Notes under the pieces: generated by a model
Database searches by the model: none
What the model was told of the DNA's origin: nothing
The model's input: the letters and a program-made list of their open reading frames with translations, nothing else
Part shown: piece by piece, positions 7,805-17,900 of the stretch
Position numbering within the stretch: the stretch's first letter is position 1
Layout of the letters: each line of letters opens with the position of its first letter
Program-made: the position numbers and the translations under genes
Origin: Parcubacteria group bacterium M6-OD1-3
GTDB taxonomy: Bacteria > Patescibacteriota > Minisyncoccia > Moranbacterales > UBA9337
Direction of reading: 5' to 3'
Length of the DNA: 53,001 nt
Assembly (NCBI GenBank): GCA_003056165.1
Contig: LSNR01000009.1
Location: forward strand, 1-53,001

Positions 7805-9625
7805 TTAGCTTTCAACAACTTTTCCGCCCATTAAATTTAGAGCATCGCTTAATAATGAGTTTTGACTTGATTCTTTTTCGGTGGAAGCATTATCGGATGT
7901 TTCTTGTGAAGCGGTTTCTTCTGGTAAAATGGTTTTCAATTTTAAACCCACTTCCTCTGCTGTTACTGCTTTAATATTAAAACCTAACCCTGTGATTTTA
8001 TTAGAAATATCTTTAATTGTCAACCTATTTTCCGGTTTATTTATAAGCTCTTTGTGAAAAGCACGAAGAACAGCTATATCTACAGTTTGGGGAGATTTAC
8101 TTTGAATTGGTTTGGAATTTGTGAGCATCATTGAAAGAGAAAAATTTTCTTGTCCTATTTCTGTAATAATTTCTTTCCATTTTTCTTCAACTTTATAAAC
8201 ATTAATTGCCGGTTTAGTTTCTTTCTTCTCGTTTTTTTTGAGTATTTTTGCATCAGTAGCTAGAGATTTTTTTGGTACAGTATTTAGCTTTTTATTTTTG
8301 CGAGATGCTTCTTTTTCTGTTTTAATATTTTTTTTCGCAGGTTTAATTTCTTTGTTTTCTGAAACAGAATGACTATTTTTAGTTGGAACGGTTTCTTTTT
8401 TCGACAATTTTTTTTCGACATTTTTTTTATTGGGATTTTCAGACTGATTATTGGTAATATTATTGGTGTTGTTGGAAATACTATCAACACTATTTTTTTT
8501 ATCCATTAGAGTTGAAGTTAGTTTTACAATGACCGTTTCTAGTGGGAGTTGGGGGATAAAAGATGTTTTAATTTCCGGAATAGTTTTTAAAACTTCATCA
8601 ATACATAAAATAATAAAGTTGATGGAAACCAGTTGAGAAAATTTATTCAGGGTTTCTTGTTGTTCAACAGTTAACTCTGGGAACATTTTATTTTTAGTTT
8701 CGGAGCTTATGTTGGTAATCATAATTTTTCGCAAATATTCTAACCAATTTTTTACAAAAAATTCTAAATTAAAACCATCTTTATAAATTTTATTAATAAA
8801 CAGAAGTGCTTCACTCGGATTATTGTTAAAAATCAATTCAGTTAATTTTTCTACAAATTGATTTTCTGTGATACCAAATAGTGCTTTAACTTTTTTAGAG
8901 TTTATATTTTTACCTTCTAAAGAAATTACTTGTTCAAGTAATGATTCCGCATCTCGCATGCCTCCTTCGGCTATAGTAGCGATAATTTTCAGTGTGTCAT
9001 TATCTATTTTTATTTTTTCAGCAGAGACTATTTTTGATAATTTATTGACTATTTCATTTATACTAAATTTATTAAAATCAAATTTCTGACAACGAGAAAT
9101 TATTGTCTCTGGAACCTTGTGGATTTCTGTAGTGGCTAAGATAAAAATAATATGTTCCGGTGGTTCTTCTAAAATTTTAAGAAGAGCGTTGAAAGCTCCT
9201 TGTGAAAGCATATGAACTTCGTCGATAATATAGACTTTGAACTTTCCTTGAAGAGGAGGAAGTTGAGCGGTCTCTTTCAAATCTCTAATATTGTCCACAC
9301 CCGTATTGGAAGCGGCGTCAATTTCGATAATGTCAGTAAATTTATTTTTTTGAAATGATTGGCAATTTTTGCATTTTAAGCAGGGTTCAAAAAAATCTGT
9401 TTTTTTAGACGCTGACTTGTCAGCGGAAATGCAATTAACAGTTTTGGCAAATATTCTTGCCAAGGTTGTTTTGCCAGTTCCTCGCGGTCCAGTAAGGAGG
9501 TAAGCATGCCCGATGCGATTATTGGAGATAGAATTGGAAAGAGTTTTCACAATATGTTGTTGACCGACAATTTCGGAAAATTTTAGCGGACGATATTTGC
9601 GATATAAGGTTGAAGACATAATCAA
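7805..9625 (-). CDS. dnaX: DNA polymerase III subunits gamma/tau
   Basis: MSSTLYRKYRPLKFSEIVGQQHIVKTLSNSISNNRIGHAYLLTGPRGTGKTTLARIFAK; zinc Cys motif CLKCKNCQ; EVHMLSQGAFNALLKILEEPPEH. Confidence 0.95.
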   Translation of the reverse strand: MIMSSTLYRKYRPLKFSEIVGQQHIVKTLSNSISNNRIGHAYLLTGPRGTGKTTLARIFAKTVNCISADKSASKKTDFFEPCLKCKNCQSFQKNKFTDIIEIDAASNTGVDNIRDLKETAQLPPLQGKFKVYIIDEVHMLSQGAFNALLKILEEPPEHIIFILATTEIHKVPETIISRCQKFDFNKFSINEIVNKLSKIVSAEKIKIDNDTLKIIATIAEGGMRDAESLLEQVISLEGKNINSKKVKALFGITENQFVEKLTELIFNNNPSEALLFINKIYKDGFNLEFFVKNWLEYLRKIMITNISSETKNKMFPELTVEQQETLNKFSQLVSINFIILCIDEVLKTIPEIKTSFIPQLPLETVIVKLTSTLMDKKNSVDSISNNTNNITNNQSENPNKKNVEKKLSKKETVPTKNSHSVSENKEIKPAKKNIKTEKEASRKNKKLNTVPKKSLATDAKILKKNEKKETKPAINVYKVEEKWKEIITEIGQENFSLSMMLTNSKPIQSKSPQTVDIAVLRAFHKELINKPENRLTIKDISNKITGLGFNIKAVTAEEVGLKLKTILPEETASQETSDNASTEKESSQNSLLSDALNLMGGKVVES

Positions 9626-9810
9626 ATCAAAATTATTTTTTAGAATAAATTTATATAACAGTATTCTAACACATTTGATTAAAATATTAAAATTGATAAT
9701 AGATGATGATTCTTATTAGCGGATTATAGCAACTTTTTCATTGACTTTTACAATAGACGGTATATAATAATTATTTGTAGAGGGTAATAATTTTATAACT
9801 TTATTTTAAA

Positions 9811-11232
9811 ATGAATTTAAAAAAATTAAAGAAAACAAAGATTGTAGCGACCATTGGTCCTGCTACAGAAAGTAAAGCTCAACTGTTAAAGTTAATAAAA
9901 GCTGGTATGAATGTAGCTCGACTTAACTTTTCGCATGGTGATTTTGAGGAGCATGGAGCAAGAGTTGATAAAATTAGAGAAATTGAAAAAGAATATGGAT
10001 CCCAAACTGCAATTCTACAAGATCTTGGAGGAGTTAAGATAAGGATAGGTGATTTTGTAGATGGGCAAATTACTTTGAAACGAGGTCAAGAATTCATATT
10101 AACTACTAAAAAAATAAATGGAGATGAAAATAAGGTTTATATAAATTATAAAAAACTTCCTCAAGAAATTGAAGTAGGACAAGTTATTTTAATTGATGAT
10201 GGAACAAAGGAATTAAAGGCAATTAGAATAAGCGGGGATGAAATTGTAACGAAGGTTATAAATGGCGGAATGATTCGTTCTCGACGAGGAGTAAACATTC
10301 CCAACGCTCGCTTGAGTGTTAGTGCTTTAACAGCAAAAGATAAAAGCGATTTGAAATTTGGCATAGAAAGAGATGTTGATTTCGTGGCTATTTCTTTTGT
10401 TCGAAAAGCTGATGATATTATACAGTTAAAGAAAATATTAAATAAGAGTGAATCAAAGGCTCAAGTTGTTGCTAAAATTGAAACTCCAGAGGCTATTGAA
10501 AATATTGACGAAATAATTTCTGCTACTGATGTAATAATGATTGCCCGAGGTGATTTGGCGGTGGAAGTTCCAGCACAAGAAGTTCCTCATTTGCAGAAAA
10601 TGATGATTAAAAAGTGTCAAATAAAAGGTAAGCCGGTAATTGTAGCTACTCAGATGATGGAATCGATGATAAAAAATCCAGTACCAACAAGAGCTGAAGT
10701 GGCTGATGTAGCCAATGCCATTTTAGATGGAACAGATGCTGTTATGTTAAGTGCGGAAACAACAGTGGGTGATTTCCCTATTGAAGCTGTAGAAATGATG
10801 TCAAATATTGCTTTGAGAACGGAAGAAGAAATTAAATACAAAATTGTAAATGATAATGAAAAATATACAAAGGCAACAGTTAATGCTGTTTCAAGAAGTG
10901 TGATACAGACTGCCCTTGATGTAGAAGCTAAGTATATCGTAGCTTTGACAGAGTCTGGGTTTACTGCTCGAAAGATTTCTAGATATCGTCCGGCACAAAT
11001 GATTATCACTTTAACACCAGACAAAAAAGTTTTGAAACAGTTAAACTTGTCATATGGTTGTTATCCGGAAAGTATTGATGGTTTTAAAACCGTTACGGAA
11101 ACTGTAGCCGAAACTAAGAAGATTTTAGCTAAAGAAAAATTAGTTAAAAAAGGGGATAAGATTGTAATCGTAGCAGGTATTCCTTTTGGGAAAGCAGGAA
11201 CAACTAATTTAATGGTAGTAGAAGAAATTTAA
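9811..11232 (+). CDS. pyk: Pyruvate kinase
   Basis: KKTKIVATIGPATES, GMNVARLNFSHGD, MIARGDLAVEVP, GKPVIVATQMMESM, PTRAEVADVANAILDGTDAVMLSAETTVGDFP. Confidence 0.96.
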   Translation: MNLKKLKKTKIVATIGPATESKAQLLKLIKAGMNVARLNFSHGDFEEHGARVDKIREIEKEYGSQTAILQDLGGVKIRIGDFVDGQITLKRGQEFILTTKKINGDENKVYINYKKLPQEIEVGQVILIDDGTKELKAIRISGDEIVTKVINGGMIRSRRGVNIPNARLSVSALTAKDKSDLKFGIERDVDFVAISFVRKADDIIQLKKILNKSESKAQVVAKIETPEAIENIDEIISATDVIMIARGDLAVEVPAQEVPHLQKMMIKKCQIKGKPVIVATQMMESMIKNPVPTRAEVADVANAILDGTDAVMLSAETTVGDFPIEAVEMMSNIALRTEEEIKYKIVNDNEKYTKATVNAVSRSVIQTALDVEAKYIVALTESGFTARKISRYRPAQMIITLTPDKKVLKQLNLSYGCYPESIDGFKTVTETVAETKKILAKEKLVKKGDKIVIVAGIPFGKAGTTNLMVVEEI

Positions 11233-11279
11233 TTTTAATAGTCTTAACTATCGAAGAGACATTCGAAAAAGATAAAACA

Positions 11280-11328
11280 AAAACTACAGAGTTTCCTCCA
11301 ATGGCGGATAAAAACTCTGTAGTTTTTA
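11280..11328. terminator. Bidirectional terminator, copy 1 of a repeated cassette
   Basis: AAAACTACAGAGTTTCCTCCAATGGCGGATAAAAACTCTGTAGTTTTT between convergent pyk and GtrA genes; second copy near 25157. Confidence 0.75.
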
Positions 11329-11349
11329 AATTGAAGAATTTTTTTAAAA

Positions 11350-11799
11350 TTATTTTTTGAAAACCCAAAGTTTGTAGCCGATAAAGTTCCAAAATAATCC
11401 AATGGCTGTTCCTGTTAAAGCTCCTAGGTTTACCCACATTTGATCGGTAAGGATGGATAGATGTAAAATATCATTGATAGGCACTTTCAGATAAGTAATT
11501 GTTAATGTTGCTACTGAAACATTAATTAACATTCCAATAATGCTGACAAATAAAAATTGAGAAAACTTTTTCCCTTCATCTTCGTTTGATTTATCTTGAA
11601 ATGCCCAATATTTATTGAAAAAATAACTGAAAGTTACCGCTACTAAAAAAGATAGTCCCTTTTGAATGGCGTATCCAGAGCCCTCTTTGATTCCGGTCAT
11701 TAATGTTTCTGCATTGAGAATAACCAAATCTACACCCGTATTCATTACTCCGATTAACGCAAATTTTATAAATTGTTTTATTGTTTTTTTTATTTCCAT
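11350..11799 (-). CDS. GtrA family membrane protein
   Basis: IKKTIKQFIKFALIGVMNTGVDLVILNAE; 4 hydrophobic segments; FWNFIGYKLWVFKK C-terminus. Confidence 0.85.
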   Translation of the reverse strand: MEIKKTIKQFIKFALIGVMNTGVDLVILNAETLMTGIKEGSGYAIQKGLSFLVAVTFSYFFNKYWAFQDKSNEDEGKKFSQFLFVSIIGMLINVSVATLTITYLKVPINDILHLSILTDQMWVNLGALTGTAIGLFWNFIGYKLWVFKK

Positions 11800-11819
11800 T
11801 TTTTAAATATAGGTTAATG

Positions 11820-12572
11820 TTAATTAGTTGTTTTAACTTTTTCTTCTTGAATTTCTTTTTTAATTTCTTCTATATCTGACATCCAATCGTCCAATGAAGG
11901 TGTGTTCTCAACTTTCTCTTGTTTTTCTGCTTCACTATGTTCTTTTGAATATTTTTTATCATCTGTATGTTCATTTTTAATTTTTTTTAAATCAATAGCA
12001 TTCTCTTTATCGACAAGTCCGGTGCTAGGGCCTGCATCACTATCAATTTTTTGTAAAACATTTTCAACTGCCGCCCAAACACTTTGTTCACCTGCAGGAA
12101 TACTAATGACAACTTCATCTCCCGGTTCGATTTTGAAATAGGTAATGGAAGCTAAAAGTATTTTATAAGGATTTCCCTCAGCAATAACAAAATAATTTCC
12201 CGATTCATCTTGTCCGGCGATGCCGATTAAATTTTTTCTTTCAATCGGTCCAACTTGTTTATATAAAAAATGTCCATTATCAATAATGAGCTTTAGCATA
12301 TCGCCTTCCACTAGTTTTGATTTCGAAGCATAATTTGCCGGAACAGGGTATTGTTTGCCGTCATTTCCAATCATTATTTGTCCATCGAAAGTTCCGTAAA
12401 TCGCTCCCTCATCATCGTCATCTGACTTCCTTTTTCTGCCAACTCGCTTTTTCCCTTCCAATTGCAAAAGCATTGCCTTGGCGCTTTGAATGGTTTTTTC
12501 TGCCGATGTAATAGTTTGTCTTAAAGATTCTATTGAAATTTTATTTTTTTCGTCGCCTGTTTTGTGAGTCAT
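11820..12572 (-). CDS. Hypothetical protein: N-terminal helical segment, basic GKKRVGRKRK patch, predicted beta-rich middle, acidic/charged tail
   Basis: Long clean ORF; no family recognised with confidence. Confidence 0.7.
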   Translation of the reverse strand: MTHKTGDEKNKISIESLRQTITSAEKTIQSAKAMLLQLEGKKRVGRKRKSDDDDEGAIYGTFDGQIMIGNDGKQYPVPANYASKSKLVEGDMLKLIIDNGHFLYKQVGPIERKNLIGIAGQDESGNYFVIAEGNPYKILLASITYFKIEPGDEVVISIPAGEQSVWAAVENVLQKIDSDAGPSTGLVDKENAIDLKKIKNEHTDDKKYSKEHSEAEKQEKVENTPSLDDWMSDIEEIKKEIQEEKVKTTN

Positions 12573-12677
12573 TTTATTTTTATTATATTTTTATATTTTT
12601 GTTAGATAGGTTTTCCGAAGAAAACTACTCAGTGAAATTATATAACATTATTAAAACATTGACAAGTTTTTATTTAT

Positions 12678-13697
12678 ATGCTATCCTTTACAGTTAAATA
12701 TAAAAAAGTGATTTATAAAAGGTATATGAATAATAGAAATTATATAGTGAAAAAAATTAACACATACTTTTTTTTGATGACACTGGCCCTGTCAATCAGT
12801 GTTTATTTATGGGCATTGGATAGTAGCGCTACATATACATCGAAAATAGATATAATGTTATCTCCAAAAAACATTAAAACCTCGGTTTACTTAGATAAAG
12901 CAAAAGAAAATCTAGTTTCTATTTTTAGGGAAAATATCAATATTAACGATAGTGTAACTGCAATTACAAATAAAAATAACAGTCTAATTAGACTTGAAGT
13001 TAACAATGAAAATAAGCAATTGGCATTGGATTTATCGCAAGAAAATTTGGAAAAATTTATAGGGTTTACTAGTAAATATTATGATATCAGAAACGATTTA
13101 GAAGTGGAAATCGTAAACCGTTCTATCGTAAAAAATAGGAGAAGTTTTCTCTATCTTGTTACAATCAGTGTTATAAGTGGATTGGTTCTATCATTTATGA
13201 TACAAATTTTTTTAGATGTCGCAGATAAGCTTATAGCAAAACCTAAGAAAAGGACAAGAAAAAAAGAACAAAACACAATTGGCAAGGTTCAAGTAAATTT
13301 GAAAAATATATTAAGTTTTAATAAGGAAAAAATAAGGCGATTATCGGAAGACAATTTGGATGAAGAAAAACTTCCAGAAGAAATTCAAGAAAAAGAAATA
13401 GTTGTTAATAATAAAGAAGCTAATAAAGGTACTGGTGAAGAAAATGAGAGTACAGATGAGAAAATGAACACTTTACTGAAGAATAGAGTGGTAACATTCA
13501 AAAGGTCTTCTTCTCCGGCAAATTTACCGACCGCTCTTTCTTCCGAGAATGATAATATTGAAAAAAATAATTCCAGCGGTTTTAAGATTGAAAAAACCGA
13601 AATAAAAAATGGTGAAGAAAGCGACATAAATTTATCGCAAGAACCGACAGAGGAAGATTTCAAAAAAAGATTAAATCAACTACTGGGCAATAAATAG
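12678..13697 (+). CDS. Hypothetical membrane protein with two TM segments (Wzz/chain-length-determinant-like topology) and a charged cytoplasmic tail
   Basis: TM INTYFFLMTLALSISVYLWAL, extracytoplasmic SSATYTSKIDIMLSP..., TM RSFLYLVTISVISGLVLSFMIQIFLDVADKL. Confidence 0.6.
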   Translation: MLSFTVKYKKVIYKRYMNNRNYIVKKINTYFFLMTLALSISVYLWALDSSATYTSKIDIMLSPKNIKTSVYLDKAKENLVSIFRENININDSVTAITNKNNSLIRLEVNNENKQLALDLSQENLEKFIGFTSKYYDIRNDLEVEIVNRSIVKNRRSFLYLVTISVISGLVLSFMIQIFLDVADKLIAKPKKRTRKKEQNTIGKVQVNLKNILSFNKEKIRRLSEDNLDEEKLPEEIQEKEIVVNNKEANKGTGEENESTDEKMNTLLKNRVVTFKRSSSPANLPTALSSENDNIEKNNSSGFKIEKTEIKNGEESDINLSQEPTEEDFKKRLNQLLGNK

Positions 13698-13712
13698 TTT
13701 TGAAAATATTTT

Positions 13713-13738
13713 AAAACACCGAGATGTCGGTGTTTTTT
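13713..13738. terminator. Bidirectional Rho-independent terminator
   Basis: AAAACACCGAGATGTCGGTGTTTTTT between convergent ORFs. Confidence 0.8.
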
Positions 13739-14813
13739 ATTTGCTTAATAATGCTTGTTTAATATTTTCTTCTTTTAGACTATCGATAATATTGTTCAAG
13801 TTTCCAGCTAAGATATTTTCCAAACCACTCCAAGATTTTTTTATTCTATGATCGGTGATACGGTCTTGAGGAAAATTATAAGTTCTGATTTTTTCACTTC
13901 GATCGCCGGTACCGATTTGACTTAGTCTGGCATCACCCAATTCTTTCATTTTTTTCTCTTCTTCCACTTGTGCTAAACGAGAACGCAAAACTTTCATAGC
14001 TTTGTCTTTGTTCTTGTGTTGAGATTTTTCATCTTGACAAGAAGCAACAACACCAGTGGGAATATGCGTAATACGAACAGCACTCATTGTAGTATTAACA
14101 CTTTGTCCGCCGGGACCGGAAGAGGCAAAAGTATCAACGCGCAAATCTTTAGGATTTATTTTAATATCAATTTCTTCTGCCTCGGGAAGAACTGCGACGG
14201 TGGCAGTGGAAGTGTGAATGCGTCCGGATTTTTCAGTTTCTGGAATTCTTTGAACACGATGAACGCCAGATTCATATTTCATTTGTCCAAAAACTGACTT
14301 CTCGCCAGAAGATTGAGAAATTTCAAAAATAACTTCCTTATAACCGCCGATGCCGGTGGCGTGAGAATTCAAAAGAGATAATCCCCAACCGTTATTTTCA
14401 GCATATTTTGAATACATTCTAAACAGGTCGCCAGCAAAAAGTGCTGACTCATCACCTCCGGCTCCGGCACGAATTTCCACTATAATATCTTTTGTGTCAT
14501 TGGGGTCTTTTGGCGTAAATTCTATCTCCAATTTTTTATCTAGAATTTCTTTTTCTTTAGAAAGTTCAATATTTTCTTCCATTGCCAGTTCCTTTAAATC
14601 CGAGTCACTATTAGAATTTATAATCTCGGCATTTTCTATCATTTCACTCTCAGTGCGTTCTAATTTGGTTATTGTTTCCATAATCTCTTCTAGTTCGGAC
14701 TGTCTTTTGCCCAAAGTTGCCAATTTTGAAGAATTGGAAAGAATTTCAGGAGAATTTAGATCTCCTTGAATTTGTTGGTATTCTTTTTTAATTTTTTCAA
14801 TTTGAGTTTTCAT
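13737..14813 (-). CDS. prfA: Peptide chain release factor 1
   Basis: [61 protein letters not shown]. Confidence 0.95.
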   Translation of the reverse strand: MKTQIEKIKKEYQQIQGDLNSPEILSNSSKLATLGKRQSELEEIMETITKLERTESEMIENAEIINSNSDSDLKELAMEENIELSKEKEILDKKLEIEFTPKDPNDTKDIIVEIRAGAGGDESALFAGDLFRMYSKYAENNGWGLSLLNSHATGIGGYKEVIFEISQSSGEKSVFGQMKYESGVHRVQRIPETEKSGRIHTSTATVAVLPEAEEIDIKINPKDLRVDTFASSGPGGQSVNTTMSAVRITHIPTGVVASCQDEKSQHKNKDKAMKVLRSRLAQVEEEKKMKELGDARLSQIGTGDRSEKIRTYNFPQDRITDHRIKKSWSGLENILAGNLNNIIDSLKEENIKQALLSK

Positions 14814-14977
14814 AATATCAATAGTTTATCCTTATTAAACAGTTAAGTCAATTTTTTCAGAGGTTAAAAACTTAATATTTATTTTTTAAAGTTGGAACAA
14901 TTTGAAATTAAATTTATTTGAAAAAAAGAAAGAAATAGAGTACTATCAGTATATTAAGCTATGTAAAAAATTTAGAT

Positions 14978-17900
14978 ATGAAAAAATATAATCACGAAAA
15001 AATAGAAAAAAAGTGGCAGAAAGAATGGAAGAAGAATAAACTTTATCAAACAAAGAATGAGACAGATAAACCGAAATATTATATTTTAGATATGTTTCCT
15101 TATCCGTCAGGAGCAGGGCTTCATGTTGGGCATCCTAAAGGATATATTGCTACAGATATTCTGGCGCGACAAAAAATGTTGCAAGGCTATAATGTCTTGC
15201 ATCCAATGGGGTGGGATGCTTTTGGTTTGCCGGCGGAGAATTTTGCAATTAAAAATAAAGTTCATCCGCGAGAAATGAATGAAAAAAATATTGCTACTTT
15301 CAAGAGTCAGCTTGAAAAAATAGGTTTTACTTATGATTGGGATAGAGAAATAAACACAACTGATCCAGAATACTACAAATGGACACAGTGGACATTTTTG
15401 CAAATGTTTAAAAAAGGTTTAGCATACGAATCTTATGAGCCAATAAATTGGTGTCCAAAATGTCAAACAGGACTTGCTAATGAGGATCTAGAAAATGGAA
15501 AATGCGAAAGATGTGATAGTGAAATAGAACAAAAACCAATGCGACAATGGGTTTTAAAAATTACAGATTATGCTGAACGAATGCTCAAAGATTTAGATAA
15601 ATTACAAAATTGGCCAGAATCAATAAAAGAAATGCAAAAAAATTGGATAGGCAAATCAGAGGGAGCGAAAATTAAATTTCCAATTAAAGAAGAGAAATTA
15701 CGAACAGAGGTCGTTCCTCGAGGAGGAGTGAAGCGAAGCAAAACGACGGAAGAGGTGCGACCTCGGGAAGTAATTTCTGAAATAGAAGTATTTACAACTC
15801 GTCCTGATACTTTATTCGGAGCGACTTATTTGGTATTGGCACCGGAGCACGAGCTGGTTGAGAAGATTTTAAGTGAAGCACGGGAAGAGGTCGTTCCTCG
15901 AGGAGGAGGAATTGGTAGCGAAGCGGACAATTCCGACGGAAGAGGTGCGACCTCTGGAAGTGTGGAACGAATTAACATTTCTAACTACAAAGAGGTAAAA
16001 AAATATGTTGAACAAACAAAAAACAAAACAGAAATGGAGCGAATGGAAAACAAAGAAAAAACAGGTGTAGAATTAAAAGGTGTTAAGGCGATAAATCCAG
16101 CAAATCAAGAGGAAATACCAGTTTATATTGCTGATTATGTCTTAGCTGATTATGGAACTGGAGCAATTATGGCAGTACCAGCTCACGATGAACGAGATTT
16201 TGAATTTGCTCAGAAAATGGGAATTAAAATTAAGCAAGTAATTGCGCCGGATGATTATAACCAAGAAACGAATGACAGAAAGCAATTAAATGTGATTTTG
16301 ATGCATGGATGGGGTGGACATGGAAAAATGGGATGGTTTAAAGAGGTGAAAAAGTTTCTGACAAATAAAAATATTGATGTCATCGCTCCGGATTTTCCAA
16401 ATACGGATAGTCCAAAATATCAAGAATGGAGAGATTTTTTTAAGAAAAATATACAACCAAAAATTAACGATCAAACTGTTTTTATTGGACATTCTTTGGC
16501 TCCAAGTTTTTTAATGCATTACATAACGGAAGAAAATTTGCAGCTTCAGCAAGCTATTTTTGTAGCTCCGGTGTTACATAATAGAATCTCAGAATTGAAT
16601 AATTTTTTTGAAAAAGATTTTAATTGGAGTAAAATTAAAAAATTAATTAAAAAAGTTATTGTATTAGGCTCTGACGATGATCTGTATATTACTTTAAATG
16701 ATTTTCAAGAATTGTCAGAAAAATTGTCTGCGAAATTTATTTTACATAAAAATAGAGGACATTTTTCACAGAATGAGAATAGTAATCCCGAGATTATTAA
16801 ATTGTTGGAAGAAATTTTAGACAGTCAAAATTCAAACATTCAATCAAAATTCAAAATTCAAAATTCAAAATTATATACAGGTGTCGGCATTCTCATCAAC
16901 TCCGAACAGTTTGACGGTATGAACAGCGAAGAAGCAAAGAAAGCGATTACGAAATTTGTGGGCGGGGAGATGACAGTAAACTACAAATTAAAAGATTGGG
17001 TTTTCTCTCGACAGCGATATTGGGGTGAACCAATCCCAATTATTCATTGTGATAAATGTGGAGTGGTGCCAGTACCAGAAGAAGAATTACCAGTGAAACT
17101 TCCTGATGTAGAAAATTATGAGCCAACTGGAACAGGCGAATCGCCATTGGCTAATATTGATGAATGGGTAAATACAAAATGTCCAAAATGTGGTGGCGAG
17201 GCGAAAAGAGAAACTAATACAATGCCACAATGGGCTGGGTCTAGTTGGTATTATTTAAGATATATTGATCCAAAAAATAATAAAGCATTAGTGGATAAAA
17301 AGAAAGAAAAATATTGGTCACCAGTAGATTTTTATATTGGTGGAGCGGAACATGCAACGCGTCATTTAATCTACGCTCGTTTTTGGCATAAGTTTTTATT
17401 TGATATCGGAGTAGTTAATTATGAGGAGCCGTTTACGCGTTTACAAAATGTTGGATTAATTATGGCTGAAGACGGGCGAAAAATGTCTAAGCGTTGGGGA
17501 AATGTGATTAACCCAGATGATATTGTTGATGAATTTGGTGCTGATGCTATGCGAGTTTATGAGATGTTTATGGGACCATTTGCACAAAGTGTGGCATGGA
17601 ACACAAAAGGGTTGATTGGTGCTAGGAGATTTCTAGAAAAAGTTTGGCGATTGTTTCAAGAAAAAGAATTAGTTGAATGTGGCGGAGGACGATGCGGTGA
17701 TGTTCCAAAAGAAATTCCTCCGTTATTTCATAAGACTATTAAAAAAGTAACAGAAGATATTGAAAGTATGAATTTTAATACAGCCATTTCACAAATGATG
17801 ATTTTTGTAAATGAGTGTATGAAACATGATATATTGCCAAAATCAGCGATGGAAAGATTTTTGATTTTATTAGCTCCTTTTGCTCCACATATTACTGAGG

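Noticed and set aside
7573-7974. Plus-strand 133-aa ORF
   Set aside because: It runs through two minus-strand tRNA sequences, the palindromic insert and the 3' end of dnaX, so it is spurious.
7805-9625. Programmed frameshift in dnaX to make a short gamma subunit
   Set aside because: No clear A-rich slippery heptamer plus stem could be identified at the expected position; the ORF is a normal tau-length product.
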